This document shows, piece after piece, positions 1-8,824 of a DNA stretch of 64,000 bases. The notes under the pieces are model-generated. The model was not told the origin of the DNA. It made no database searches and saw nothing but the letters and a program-made list of their open reading frames with translations. The position numbers and the translations under genes are program-made. Source of the DNA: Pasteurella sp030783905 (lineage in GTDB: Bacteria > Pseudomonadota > Gammaproteobacteria > Enterobacterales > Pasteurellaceae); assembly GCA_051122655.1 (NCBI GenBank), contig CP182107.1:992001-1056000 (forward strand), given 5' to 3'. The number at the start of each line of letters is the position of its first letter. Position 1 is the first letter of the stretch.

Positions 1-48
1 TGGAATAAGGACAGTAGGAATTAAATCACAACCAAACATGGGATAAAT

Positions 49-86
49 AAAAAAGTCCACCTTCACAAACAAAGGTAGACTTTTTT
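49..86 (-). terminator. Rho-independent terminator of ptsHI-crr
   Basis: An inverted repeat of about 15 bp with a 7-nt loop lies just past the crr stop codon. Read on the minus strand the stem is followed by a run of T, as expected for an intrinsic terminator closing the pts operon. Confidence 0.85.
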
Positions 87-102
87 ACAACATAGACAAT
101 AA

Positions 103-603
103 TTATTTTTTCAATACTAAGACAACAGATTCACCTGCAATAACTTCACTGGTTTTCTTATCAATATGACTGATTTCATCCATATTAGAGATCACAACAG
201 GCGTGAGTACAGATTTTGCTTTTGCTTCAAGAAGTGGTAAATCAAATTCAATGACCGTTTCACCACGTTTCACTGTCTGACCTTCTTGTGCAATGCGTTT
301 AAATCCTTCACCTTTTAGCTCAACGGTATCAATACCAAAGTGGACAAATAATTCTACCCCCTCTTTTGATTCCATTGAAAATGCATGGTTGGTTTCAAAA
401 ATTTTACCGATGACCCCATCTACAGGCGCAACAATTTTATTGCCAGTCGGACGAATTGCAATCCCATCCCCTACAATTTTCTCAGAAAAAACAACATCTG
501 GTACATCTTCAATATTCACAATTTCACCAGAAAGCGGAGCAAAAATTTCCACTTCAACAGCTTTTTTGTCTTTTGAACCAAATAATTTGTCAAATAAACC
601 CAT
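103..603 (-). CDS. crr: PTS glucose-specific EIIA component (EIIA-Glc)
   Basis: Soluble cytoplasmic phosphocarrier that accepts phosphate from HPr and passes it to sugar-specific EIIB domains; in enteric relatives it also regulates adenylate cyclase and non-PTS permeases (family knowledge). The 166-residue product has the normal length for the family (E. coli 169). The two active-site histidines are visible at about H73 (NHAFSMES) and H88 (ELFVHFGID), the latter being the phosphorylated one. It is the last gene of ptsH-ptsI-crr, 58 bp after ptsI, and is followed directly by an intrinsic terminator. Nothing unusual is seen in the sequence. Confidence 0.97.
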   Translation of the reverse strand: MGLFDKLFGSKDKKAVEVEIFAPLSGEIVNIEDVPDVVFSEKIVGDGIAIRPTGNKIVAPVDGVIGKIFETNHAFSMESKEGVELFVHFGIDTVELKGEGFKRIAQEGQTVKRGETVIEFDLPLLEAKAKSVLTPVVISNMDEISHIDKKTSEVIAGESVVLVLKK

Positions 604-661
604 TTTAGTCTCCTACTAAGTAAATGTGGTCATATTTTAACGTAAAATTTTCAGCTTGTAT

Positions 662-2389
662 CTAATTTAATGCTTTTTCAGCTAAAAAATCTTCAACTAA
701 TTGTTCAATTTCTGCTGCGGTTGGTTGCTGTAATGCCTTCATTGCTAAGGCTTTTGTATCTTCATAATTGACATTACGGATCAGTTTCTTAATACGTGGT
801 ACAGAGATCGCACTCATACTAAATTCATCTAATCCCATACCTAGTAAGAGCACAGCTGCTTTTTCATCCCCAGCTAACTCACCACACATCCCCGTCCATT
901 TTCCTTCGGCATGTGAAGCATCGATCACCTGTTTAATTAAACTTAATACTGATGGCGACATTGGGTTATATAAATGGGAAATGAGTTCATTACCACGATC
1001 AACTGCTAAGGTATATTGGGTTAAATCGTTTGTTCCAATACTAAAGAAATCGACTTCTTTGGCTAAGAATTTAGCATTCACAGCTGCCGACGGCGTTTCG
1101 ACCATCACACCGATTTGAATATTTTCATCAAACGCTTTACCTTCAGCACGTAACGCTTGTTTTAAGCTTTCAATGACTGACTTCAATTCACGAATTTCTT
1201 CCACCGAAATAATCATTGGGAACATCACAGCTAACTTACCAAAAGCAGAGGCACGCAATACCGCTCTTAATTGATCATGAAGAATTTCACGACGGTCTAA
1301 CGCAATTCTGATAGCACGCCATCCTAAGAATGGATTCATTTCTTTTGGTAAATTTAAATAAGGGAGTTCTTTATCACCGCCAATATCCATGGTACGTAAA
1401 ATCACAATGCGACCATTCATTGCTTCGACCACTTCTTTATAAGCAATAAACTGTTCTTCTTCTGTTGGTAATTGATCGCGATCCATAAATAAGAATTCGG
1501 TGCGATATAAGCCTACCCCTTCTGCCCCATTACGATCAGCGCCTTCAACATCACGAATGGTACCGATATTCGCAACCACATCAACACGATGACCATCTAA
1601 AGTTAATGCAGGCAAATCTTTTAATTTCGCTAATTCTGCTTTTTCTTCTAACAGTTTTTGTTGTAGGCCTTTTAAACGCGCGATGTCATCTTGTGATGGA
1701 TTAACATACACTTCATTATTCACTGCATCTAAAATCAGGTAATCACCCGTGTTAACTTGTGACGTCACATCATTGGTCCCAACAATTGCAGGGAGCTCTA
1801 AAGAGCGTGCCATAATTGAAGTATGTGAAGTACGTCCTCCAATATCGGTAATAAAACCTAAGACGTTATCTAAATTAAGTTGCGCTGTTTCAGAAGGGGT
1901 CAAATCATAAGCCACTAAAATCGCTTCTTCATTGATATCACCCAAATCAACAATATGCATTCCTAAAATATTTTTAATTAATCGATTACCAATATCTCGA
2001 ATATCACCTGCACGTTCTCTTAGGTATTCATCATCAATTTCAGATAGCATCGCGACTTGTTGATCAATGATTTTACTTGCTGCAACACCCGCATTCACTT
2101 TATTTGCACGTAAATAATCAATAATTTCGCTTTCCAATTCTTCATCTTCTAAGATCATCAAATGACCTTCAAAAATTGCAGCTTTTTCTTCACCTAAGTT
2201 CTTAGCCGCCCGATCGCGAATGGCACTAAGCTGTTCTATTGCCGCATTTCGTCCTTGATAAAAACGTGCAATTTCCGAATCAATCTGAGATTCACTGATT
2301 TTTTGCATATCCAGTACAATTTTTTCTTCTTTGAGCACTAAGGCTTTACCAAAAACGATACCTGGTGAAGCTGGAATTCCTGAAATCAT
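662..2389 (-). CDS. ptsI: PTS enzyme I (phosphoenolpyruvate-protein phosphotransferase)
   Basis: First enzyme of the sugar phosphotransferase system: takes phosphate from PEP and transfers it to HPr in the cytoplasm. At 575 residues it matches E. coli enzyme I. The phosphorylated histidine is H189 in GGRTSHTSIMAR, following the N-terminal HPr-binding helical domain. The C-terminal PEP-binding barrel carries the family signature around EGVGLYRTEFLFM and the catalytic Cys in TGMCGELAGD near residue 502. It sits 83 bp after ptsH and 58 bp before crr in one transcription unit. Confidence 0.98.
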   Translation of the reverse strand: MISGIPASPGIVFGKALVLKEEKIVLDMQKISESQIDSEIARFYQGRNAAIEQLSAIRDRAAKNLGEEKAAIFEGHLMILEDEELESEIIDYLRANKVNAGVAASKIIDQQVAMLSEIDDEYLRERAGDIRDIGNRLIKNILGMHIVDLGDINEEAILVAYDLTPSETAQLNLDNVLGFITDIGGRTSHTSIMARSLELPAIVGTNDVTSQVNTGDYLILDAVNNEVYVNPSQDDIARLKGLQQKLLEEKAELAKLKDLPALTLDGHRVDVVANIGTIRDVEGADRNGAEGVGLYRTEFLFMDRDQLPTEEEQFIAYKEVVEAMNGRIVILRTMDIGGDKELPYLNLPKEMNPFLGWRAIRIALDRREILHDQLRAVLRASAFGKLAVMFPMIISVEEIRELKSVIESLKQALRAEGKAFDENIQIGVMVETPSAAVNAKFLAKEVDFFSIGTNDLTQYTLAVDRGNELISHLYNPMSPSVLSLIKQVIDASHAEGKWTGMCGELAGDEKAAVLLLGMGLDEFSMSAISVPRIKKLIRNVNYEDTKALAMKALQQPTAAEIEQLVEDFLAEKALN

Positions 2390-2472
2390 ATGTAACCTTC
2401 TGAACTATATTAAAATGTGATGATGGAAAAATGGGCGCCATAATGTGAATCCACATTATGGCTAACAATCAA

Positions 2473-2730
2473 TTATTCTAAGGTTGGAATAAGTTCGACT
2501 AAGTGTTCAACGGCTTTTTGCTCGTCTTCACCCTCAGCAGAAATAGTAATGACCGTACCTTGACTGAGTGCCAGTGTTTGTAATTTAAACAAACTTTTCG
2601 CACTTGCACTTTTCCCCGCAGAAGTAACTGTAATATCAGAGGCAAAGGCTTTCGCTTCTTTCACAAATTGTGCCGCAGGACGAGTATGTAATCCATTTGG
2701 TGCAATAATTTCAACGTCTTTTGAGTACAT
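2473..2730 (-). CDS. ptsH: Phosphocarrier protein HPr
   Basis: Small phosphocarrier linking enzyme I to the sugar-specific EIIA proteins. The 85-residue length is standard. H15 (NGLHTRPAA) is the phosphorylated residue and S46 sits in SASAKSLFKL, the position of the regulatory serine in Gram-positive HPr. The ATG is preceded by AAGGA with 8-nt spacing. It is the first gene of the ptsHI-crr operon, and its upstream region holds a plausible promoter and a CRP-like site. Confidence 0.98.
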   Translation of the reverse strand: MYSKDVEIIAPNGLHTRPAAQFVKEAKAFASDITVTSAGKSASAKSLFKLQTLALSQGTVITISAEGEDEQKAVEHLVELIPTLE

Positions 2731-2795
2731 ATATTTTCCTTATTAAACAAAGAATAATTAACGTGAGAATAAGCGAGGTTATGACTTTCTAGCTT

Positions 2796-2824
2796 ATATT
2801 GTGTACAATACATTTATTTTTCAA
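2796..2824 (-). promoter_or_regulatory. Candidate ptsH promoter
   Basis: On the minus strand TTGAAA (2824-2819) and CAATAT (2801-2796) are separated by 17 bp, about 66 bp upstream of the ptsH start. The -10 is a weak match, so this is a pattern-based guess. Confidence 0.4.
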
Positions 2825-2890
2825 TAAAAAATAAATCGAATGGTAGTATCAATCCTTGCTGTGAAATAATCAAGATTGAACAAATAAAAA

Positions 2891-2906
2891 CTTGAGATAG
2901 ATCACA
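2891..2906 (-). promoter_or_regulatory. CRP-like binding site upstream of ptsH
   Basis: The 16-mer reads CTTGA-N6-TCACA on the plus strand, 8 of 10 matches to the CRP half-sites TGTGA/TCACA. It is about 100 bp upstream of the candidate ptsH promoter and overlaps the edge of the rsgA terminator. CRP control of ptsHI is known in enterics; here it is inference. Confidence 0.45.
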
Positions 2907-2934
2907 AAAAAACACTCAAAAAGAGTGTTTTTTA
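2906..2934 (-). terminator. Terminator of rsgA
   Basis: A perfect hairpin AAAACACTC / GAGTGTTTT with a 5-nt A loop follows the rsgA stop. T-runs flank it on both strands; only the minus-strand direction has an upstream gene to terminate. Confidence 0.8.
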
Positions 2935-2960
2935 ATCCATTTTTAACATTCAATTAACGA

Positions 2961-4013
2961 CTAGTTTTCAGTCAGGAAGTGCCGTTGTGATTTTGTTTCT
3001 TCAAGACTAGCAATTAAGCGATGATAATTGGCAAAACGCACCGAATGAATTTTACCTTGTTCCACCGCCTCACGTAATGCACAACCAGGATCATTTAAAT
3101 GTTTACAATCGCGGAACTTACAAGTGCCTAAAAAATATTGAAATTCTCGATAACCCCGGGTGATTTGATCTTGCTCCAAATGCCATAAACCAAACTCACG
3201 AATGCCCGGTGAATCAATTAACTGCCCACCTTGACGTAAATGATATAAACGTGAAGAAGTTGTGGTATGTTGCCCCAAACCTGAATTTTCGCTGATATCA
3301 CCCACTTGAGCATTGACTTCGGGCAAAATTTGATTAATCAAACTGGATTTTCCCACACCAGATTGTCCAACAAAAATAGAGGTTCCTTCATCGAAAAGTG
3401 CGGTCAGTTTATCCATATTTTCGCCCGTTAAAGCAGATAGCATGATGGTTTGATAGCCGATTTGCTGATAAATGCTGAGCTGAGCTTCTACTTCAGCCCT
3501 TTGCTGCGCATTTAATAAATCTACCTTATTGACAACAATGACGGCTGGAATCTGTGCATTTTCACAAATCACTAAGTAACGATCGATAATATTTAAAGAA
3601 AAGGTTGGCAACACGGAGGAAACAATAATAATGTGATCAATATTCGCTGCAATGACTTTTAAACCATCATAATAATCAGGACGCGCAATTTCATTACGTC
3701 GAGGTTTAATCGCCTCAATGACACCGCTTACACCTTGTAATTGTGCATTGCCTTTACGCCAAATAACCTGGTCCCCCACCACTAAACTGGATAACGTGCG
3801 ACGCAAATTGCAACGAAAAATCTCGCCTGCCGCGTTTTCAACATCAGCATGAACTGAATAACGCGTCACGACAACACCATCTTGCGATTCACCTAACATG
3901 TCATCTTGCCAATCAATTTCTTTCTTTTCTCGGCGTTGATGACGATGTAAGGTTTTTTCATTATTGGATTGAATGCGACGTTTTTGATTTTGCGTTAGTT
4001 TACGTTTACTCAA
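2961..4013 (-). CDS. rsgA: Ribosome small-subunit-dependent GTPase A
   Basis: Circularly permuted GTPase that checks late 30S maturation. The product has an N-terminal OB-fold region, then NKVD (G4), the P-loop GQSGVGKSSL and DSPG (G3) in permuted order, and a C-terminal zinc motif CKFRDCKHLNDPGC. I place the start at a TTG (4013-4011), giving MSKRKLTQNQ and 350 residues: AAGGA lies 7 nt upstream, the length suits the family, and the frame upstream of it is not family-like. The frame stays open further upstream across orn, but that extension is a shadow. orn is transcribed divergently from 4096. Confidence 0.93.
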   Translation of the reverse strand: MSKRKLTQNQKRRIQSNNEKTLHRHQRREKKEIDWQDDMLGESQDGVVVTRYSVHADVENAAGEIFRCNLRRTLSSLVVGDQVIWRKGNAQLQGVSGVIEAIKPRRNEIARPDYYDGLKVIAANIDHIIIVSSVLPTFSLNIIDRYLVICENAQIPAVIVVNKVDLLNAQQRAEVEAQLSIYQQIGYQTIMLSALTGENMDKLTALFDEGTSIFVGQSGVGKSSLINQILPEVNAQVGDISENSGLGQHTTTSSRLYHLRQGGQLIDSPGIREFGLWHLEQDQITRGYREFQYFLGTCKFRDCKHLNDPGCALREAVEQGKIHSVRFANYHRLIASLEETKSQRHFLTEN

Positions 4014-4095
4014 TGACTTATCCTTAAAAGTGCGGTCGTTTTTTATCACATTTTCCGCTAAAATAGCGAGTACATCATTAACATAGGATAGCATT

Positions 4096-4650
4096 ATGCA
4101 GTTAGATAAACAAAATCTGATTTGGATTGATTTAGAAATGACCGGATTAGATCCCGAAAGTGAACGTATTATTGAGATTGCCACGATTGTGACAGATAAA
4201 CATCTCAATATTTTGGCGGAGGGTCCTGTGATTGCCATTCATCAATCCGATGAATGTTTAGCCAAAATGAGTGAGTGGTGCATGAAAACACATACCCAAA
4301 ACGGTTTAGTCGAACGAGTAAAAAATAGTCGTTTAACTGAGCGTGCCGCAGAACTACAAACCCTTGATTTTCTAAAAAAATGGGTGCCGAAAGGCGTTTC
4401 GCCTATTTGTGGTAACAGCGTGTCGCAAGATAAACGTTTTTTATTCAAATATATGCCAGAATTAGCCGACTACTTTCATTATCGCCACGTAGATGTCAGT
4501 ACCCTGAAAGAATTAGCCAGTCGCTGGAAACCTGACGTGTTACAAGGTTTTCAAAAGAAAAATACGCACCTTGCCCTAGATGATATCCGCGAATCTATCG
4601 CTGAATTGGCTTACTACCGTGAACATTTTATCAACTTGAAAAATGAATAA
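4096..4650 (+). CDS. orn: Oligoribonuclease
   Basis: DEDDh-type 3'-5' exonuclease that degrades 2-5 nt RNA fragments, essential in E. coli. The 184 residues include the first DEDD motif WIDLEMTGLD near residue 10 and the C-terminal HLALDDIRESIAEL with the catalytic His and Asp. It is divergent from rsgA, with only 82 bp between the two starts, which hold both promoters and one uptake signal sequence at 4028-4036. A strong terminator follows. Confidence 0.97.
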   Translation: MQLDKQNLIWIDLEMTGLDPESERIIEIATIVTDKHLNILAEGPVIAIHQSDECLAKMSEWCMKTHTQNGLVERVKNSRLTERAAELQTLDFLKKWVPKGVSPICGNSVSQDKRFLFKYMPELADYFHYRHVDVSTLKELASRWKPDVLQGFQKKNTHLALDDIRESIAELAYYREHFINLKNE

Positions 4651-4653
4651 ACA

Positions 4654-4696
4654 GAAAGAAGTGACGAGTAGTTTACCTAAACGTCACTTCTTTCTT
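4654..4696 (+). terminator. Terminator of orn
   Basis: Inverted repeat GAAAGAAGTGACG / CGTCACTTCTTTC, a perfect 13-bp stem with a 15-nt loop, begins 4 bp after the orn stop codon. The T-tract is poor apart from the stem's own T-rich arm. Confidence 0.7.
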
Positions 4697-4840
4697 GTCC
4701 TATTGTTGCACAAAAGACAATTGTAAAGGGTTGCAGAGCAACATCACAAAAAGTGACATCGCACAACACTACATATTGTTGAATAAATTCCCAAACTGTT
4801 GATTATCCAAGCAATCGCTATTTTTTTTCACATTTTACTC

Positions 4841-4868
4841 TTGCACCCGAGCATTTTTTTCGTATAAT
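4841..4868 (+). promoter_or_regulatory. Promoter of the tRNA-Gly pair
   Basis: TTGCAC (4841-4846) and a perfect TATAAT (4863-4868) are spaced 16 bp, about 35 bp before the first tRNA-Gly. A GC-rich stretch (GTCCGCC) follows the -10, typical of stable-RNA promoters. The 4697-4840 stretch before it holds nothing else I can recognise. Confidence 0.8.
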
Positions 4869-4903
4869 GTCCGCCTGTCGCTGTTAAACAGCGCGAAATA
4901 GTT

Positions 4904-4979
4904 GCGGGAATAGCTCAGTTGGTAGAGCACAACCTTGCCAAGGTTGGGGTCGCGAGTTCGAGCCTCGTTTCCCGCTCCA
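4904..4979 (+). tRNA. tRNA-Gly(GCC), copy 1
   Basis: The 76-nt sequence folds as a full cloverleaf: acceptor GCGGGAA/TTCCCGC, D arm GCTC/GAGC, anticodon stem CAACC/GGTTG with loop TTGCCAA (anticodon GCC), T arm with TTCGAGC, and an encoded CCA end. It is identical to the next tRNA. Confidence 0.97.
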
Positions 4980-5009
4980 ATATTTCACTACATTAATAAC
5001 ATTTTCTCT

Positions 5010-5085
5010 GCGGGAATAGCTCAGTTGGTAGAGCACAACCTTGCCAAGGTTGGGGTCGCGAGTTCGAGCCTCGTTTCCCGCTCCA
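5010..5085 (+). tRNA. tRNA-Gly(GCC), copy 2
   Basis: Exact 76-nt duplicate of the upstream tRNA-Gly(GCC), 30 bp further on and in the same orientation, probably on the same transcript. The CCA end is encoded. Confidence 0.97.
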
Positions 5086-5229
5086 AATTTTCATTTCAAA
5101 TCACAATCACCACTTTTTTCTTAACTGTTTTTTGGCTCATAAAATTTGCTTTTAGGCTATGTTATCCATGAAAAGTAAGGTACAATTTTGGTTCGTTTTA
5201 ACAGCTAACTTAGTGATAAAAAGACATTC

Positions 5230-5718
5230 ATGACTGACGTTTCACACTATTCCCAATTCATTCCAAATGAAAGCGCGATGTGCCAATTTGGGCATCGTAT
5301 TGTTGAAGCTATCAATAACGTTGATAGCAACAAAGCCATAACAGTTTATCTGAACGGCGAGCTAGGTGCGGGGAAAACGACTTTAAGTCGTGGGATTATT
5401 CAAGCATTAGGTCATCAAGGTAACGTAAAAAGCCCGACTTATACATTAGTGGAAGAATATCAATTACCGAAGAAAACTGTCTATCATTTCGATTTATATC
5501 GTCTCAGCGATCCAGAAGAATTAGAGTTTATGGGGATCCGAGACTATTTTAATGCGAATAGCTTATGCTTAATCGAATGGGCAGAAAAAGGACAAGAGAT
5601 GCTTTCTGCTGCAGACTTACTTATCCATATTCACTATGTTGACAGTGCAAGAAACATTGAGTTAATCGCGAATTCTCCACTCGGTGAAAAAATTATCACA
5701 CAACTAAAAACAGCCTAA
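5230..5718 (+). CDS. tsaE: tRNA threonylcarbamoyladenosine biosynthesis ATPase TsaE
   Basis: P-loop ATPase that works with TsaB and TsaD to make the t6A37 modification of ANN-decoding tRNAs. The 162 residues carry Walker A GELGAGKTT at 43-51, a switch region SPTYTLVEEY, and the characteristic LIEWAEKG. It opens the block tsaE-amiB-mutL-miaA-hfq-hflX, which is conserved in gammaproteobacteria. The ATG has only a weak ribosome binding site. Confidence 0.95.
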   Translation: MTDVSHYSQFIPNESAMCQFGHRIVEAINNVDSNKAITVYLNGELGAGKTTLSRGIIQALGHQGNVKSPTYTLVEEYQLPKKTVYHFDLYRLSDPEELEFMGIRDYFNANSLCLIEWAEKGQEMLSAADLLIHIHYVDSARNIELIANSPLGEKIITQLKTA

Positions 5719-5731
5719 ATCATATAGCATA

Positions 5732-6964
5732 ATGAAAAAATATCGTTTTATATCGCTTTTCTTTACAGCTTTGTTTTTTATTTCAAGCCCATTATTCGCC
5801 AATAATGTGTGGACGATTGCCATTGATCCCGGTCATGGTGGTACGGATCCAGGCGCCATTAGCCGTCAATTAAAAATGTATGAAAAAAACGTGACGCTTT
5901 CTATTGCCAGAGAACTGAAACTGTTACTTGATAAAGATCCTCACTTCAAAGGGGTTCTCACACGTACAGGTGATTATTTTATTTCTGTGCCAAAACGTTC
6001 TGAAATTGCACGTAAACACAAAGCTAACCTCTTAATCTCAATCCATGCAGATTCCAATTTATCGCCACTATTACGCGGTGCATCTGTTTGGGTGCTCTCT
6101 AATCGTCGTGCAAACAGTGAGATGGGACAATGGTTAGAAGATCATGAAAAACGTTCTGAACTGCTTGGTGGAGCGGGCATGGTTTTAGCCTCACACAATG
6201 AAAAATATTTGGATCAAACCGTTTTAGATCTTCAATTTGGTCACAGCCAACGGGTCGGTTATGAACTCGGTTCTATTGTCTTAAAACGCTTTGCAAAAAT
6301 TACGACCTTAAATCGAAGTACTCCACAACACGCTAGTCTTGGGGTGCTACGCTCGCCGGATATACCTTCTATCCTAGTGGAAACGGGTTTTCTCTCGAAC
6401 GTCGATGAAGAGAAAAAACTCAGCACCTTAGCTTATCGTAAAAAAGTGGCTTATATGATTTACGAAAGCTTAGTGGAATACCGCAAAAAATCGGTTGCCA
6501 ATGAACCGAAAACGAAAGCTCCAGCGAAGGTAGAAAACACCCCAACACAAACCATATTAGCAGACAGTGGACTGCGTCATAAAGTTAAAGCAGGTGAAAA
6601 CCTCACAGGTATTGCACGCAAATATGGTGTGAAAGTAAATGATATCTTGACACTCAATAAATTAAAACGACGTGAATTATGGATTGGTGAAACCTTAAAA
6701 ATTCCAACAAATGGAAAAGTAGCCGACAAACATGCGCCCCTCAAAACAACTAAAGGGACAGAAACAAAAAGCAAGGTATTAAATAAAACAACCCCAGAAT
6801 CAAACAAAAAATTGCCTAAATACCATATCGTGAAAAAAGGGCAAACACTCTACGCGATTGCCAGGGAATATCATATTTCACCAAATCAACTATTAAAATT
6901 AAATCCACAGTTGAAAAATGGGAAAGTCTTAACGGGACAAAAAATTAAGTTGAGAGATGAATGA
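5732..6964 (+). CDS. amiB: N-acetylmuramoyl-L-alanine amidase with two LysM domains
   Basis: Periplasmic zinc amidase that cuts peptidoglycan stem peptides during cell separation. An N-terminal signal peptide (about residues 1-23, ending LFA) precedes an Amidase_3 domain whose zinc ligands and catalytic residue are visible: H35 (DPGHGGTDPGA), E51, H105 (SIHADSN) and E217 (VETGFLSN). Two LysM peptidoglycan-binding repeats occupy about 282-325 and 363-407, joined by a Lys/Thr-rich linker. It lies 13 bp after tsaE, and its stop overlaps the mutL start by 4 bp, indicating translational coupling. Confidence 0.95.
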   Translation: MKKYRFISLFFTALFFISSPLFANNVWTIAIDPGHGGTDPGAISRQLKMYEKNVTLSIARELKLLLDKDPHFKGVLTRTGDYFISVPKRSEIARKHKANLLISIHADSNLSPLLRGASVWVLSNRRANSEMGQWLEDHEKRSELLGGAGMVLASHNEKYLDQTVLDLQFGHSQRVGYELGSIVLKRFAKITTLNRSTPQHASLGVLRSPDIPSILVETGFLSNVDEEKKLSTLAYRKKVAYMIYESLVEYRKKSVANEPKTKAPAKVENTPTQTILADSGLRHKVKAGENLTGIARKYGVKVNDILTLNKLKRRELWIGETLKIPTNGKVADKHAPLKTTKGTETKSKVLNKTTPESNKKLPKYHIVKKGQTLYAIAREYHISPNQLLKLNPQLKNGKVLTGQKIKLRDE

Positions 6965-8820
6965 ATATGACCATTAAAGTCCTTTCACCTCAGCTCGCTA
7001 ACCAAATCGCTGCCGGAGAAGTGGTGGAACGCCCTGCGTCAGTAGTGAAAGAATTGGTCGAAAATAGTTTAGATGCAGGTGCCACACGTATTCAAATTGA
7101 TATTGAAAACGGTGGAAGTACATTAATTCGTATCCGAGATAATGGTATTGGTATTGCTAAAGAAGAGTTAAGTCTTGCATTGGCACGTCATGCCACCAGC
7201 AAAATTGCCACTCTAGCGGATCTGGATAATATTTTAAGCTTGGGTTTTCGTGGGGAAGCACTCGCTAGTATTAGCTCTGTTTCACGTTTAACATTGACTT
7301 CTCGCCCAGCAACCCAAAATGAAGCTTGGCAAGTCTATGCGCAAGGACGGGATATGGAAACCACCTTGCAACCAGCCTCTCACCCTGTTGGAACGACCGT
7401 TGAAGTCGCAACGTTATTTTTTAATACACCTGCCCGTCGTAAGTTTCTGCGTACTGATAAAACAGAATTTACCCATATTGATGAGGTTGTTCGCCGTATC
7501 GCCTTAGCCAAACCTCATATTGCCTTTACTCTCACTCATAATGGGAAAATCGTTCGACAATATCGCAGTGCTCATGATCGGACTCAAAAGTTAAAACGTG
7601 TAGCCGCTATTTGTGGGGATGAATTTGTCCAACATGCACTTGAAATTGATTGGAAACATGATGATTTACATTTGTCTGGTTGGGTGGCACAACCATCATT
7701 TGTGCGGACACAAAATGATTTAAGCTATTGCTATATTAACGGTAGAATGGTGCGAGATAAAATTATTAACCATGCGATTCGCCAAGCTTATGCGGATTTT
7801 TTAAGTCCCGACCAGTATCCAGCCTTTGTCTTGTTTATTGATTTAAATCCCAATGATGTAGATGTGAATGTGCATCCAACCAAACATGAAGTCCGGTTCC
7901 AGCAACAACGCTTGGTGCATGATTTTATTTGTCAGGGCATCAGTAATGCACTGCATGCTGAGCAAACTCATTTATATCAAGCAGTCGAAACATCTGCATC
8001 AGCAAACGATCAGATAGAAGAAACAGCGCAGTATGAATATCGCTCAAATTATCACAAACCGAATCGTGCCTCGGCAGGACAAAATATTTTTGTGGCACCA
8101 CCAAGACCATTGTCGTCTCATTCTATTCAAAAAAGTTCCCAAAAAGCACAAACTAGACCGCACTTTTCGCTCAATCGCCCTGCTCCCCATCCAAGCAAGA
8201 GCGAACAACGTATTTATGCTACGTTGTTATCCAATCGCGATAGTGTGACAACTTTGCCCAAAGAAGATAAAAACTGCCCAGCAAGACCACTTTCTTCTGT
8301 TTTAAAAGCACTTGCCTTAGTCGAAAACAAAGCGTTGCTATTGCAACGGCAGCAACAGTTTTATTTATTACCTTTACGCCAATTACAGCGTTTAAAAATT
8401 GAGCTAAGTTTACAACGTGAGTCTATACCGCAGCAACCTTTACTCATTCCGGTCGTCTTTCGATTAAACGCACAACAACTGGCTTACTGGCAACAACAAA
8501 AAGCCTTTTTTACTCAAATCGGCTTTGAATTTCATGAAAACCTCGCGCAACAACGCATTACGCTAAGTCGTGTACCAACCTGTTTACGTCAACAAAATTT
8601 ACAGCGATGTGTCATTCATTTATTATCACAAGCATTAGATACATTTCTTGCTTTTTTAACCGCACTTGGTGAGGGAATTGAGTTAGACACAATCACGGTG
8701 TATGCCGATGCCGTCACCTTACTCACCGAAACAGAACAGCTACTTAATCAGCAACAATCAGCACGATTAGCTGACTTATTCATTGAACTTGATTGGCAAT
8801 CTTATTTGGAAAAAATGTAA
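6961..8820 (+). CDS. mutL: DNA mismatch repair protein MutL
   Basis: ATPase that links MutS mismatch recognition to MutH incision. The N-terminal GHKL ATPase motifs are plain: NQIAAGEVVERP, KELVENSLDAG (catalytic Glu), DNGIGI and GFRGEAL. A long low-complexity linker (about 340-430) carries an uptake signal sequence at 8157-8165, and a C-terminal dimerisation domain follows. No DQHAxxE endonuclease motif is seen, as expected for the MutH-dependent type. ATG 6961 overlaps amiB; a second ATG at 6967 is an alternative start. 619 residues, close to the E. coli length. Confidence 0.96.
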   Translation: MNMTIKVLSPQLANQIAAGEVVERPASVVKELVENSLDAGATRIQIDIENGGSTLIRIRDNGIGIAKEELSLALARHATSKIATLADLDNILSLGFRGEALASISSVSRLTLTSRPATQNEAWQVYAQGRDMETTLQPASHPVGTTVEVATLFFNTPARRKFLRTDKTEFTHIDEVVRRIALAKPHIAFTLTHNGKIVRQYRSAHDRTQKLKRVAAICGDEFVQHALEIDWKHDDLHLSGWVAQPSFVRTQNDLSYCYINGRMVRDKIINHAIRQAYADFLSPDQYPAFVLFIDLNPNDVDVNVHPTKHEVRFQQQRLVHDFICQGISNALHAEQTHLYQAVETSASANDQIEETAQYEYRSNYHKPNRASAGQNIFVAPPRPLSSHSIQKSSQKAQTRPHFSLNRPAPHPSKSEQRIYATLLSNRDSVTTLPKEDKNCPARPLSSVLKALALVENKALLLQRQQQFYLLPLRQLQRLKIELSLQRESIPQQPLLIPVVFRLNAQQLAYWQQQKAFFTQIGFEFHENLAQQRITLSRVPTCLRQQNLQRCVIHLLSQALDTFLAFLTALGEGIELDTITVYADAVTLLTETEQLLNQQQSARLADLFIELDWQSYLEKM

Positions 8821-8824
8821 TCAC

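Noticed and set aside
4014..4238. 75-codon N-terminal extension of rsgA overlapping orn
   Set aside because: Not family-like, overlaps the divergent orn gene, and the TTG at 4013 has the ribosome binding site.
4745..4770. TCACA...GTGA pairs resembling CRP sites upstream of the tRNA-Gly promoter and near 45455-45470
   Set aside because: The half-sites are in the outward orientation, opposite to a CRP site.
4935..5171. Open frame of 78 codons across both tRNA-Gly genes (contains GIAQLVEHNLAKVGVASSSL)
   Set aside because: It is a translation of the tRNA sequences, a well-known false protein; no ribosome binding site.
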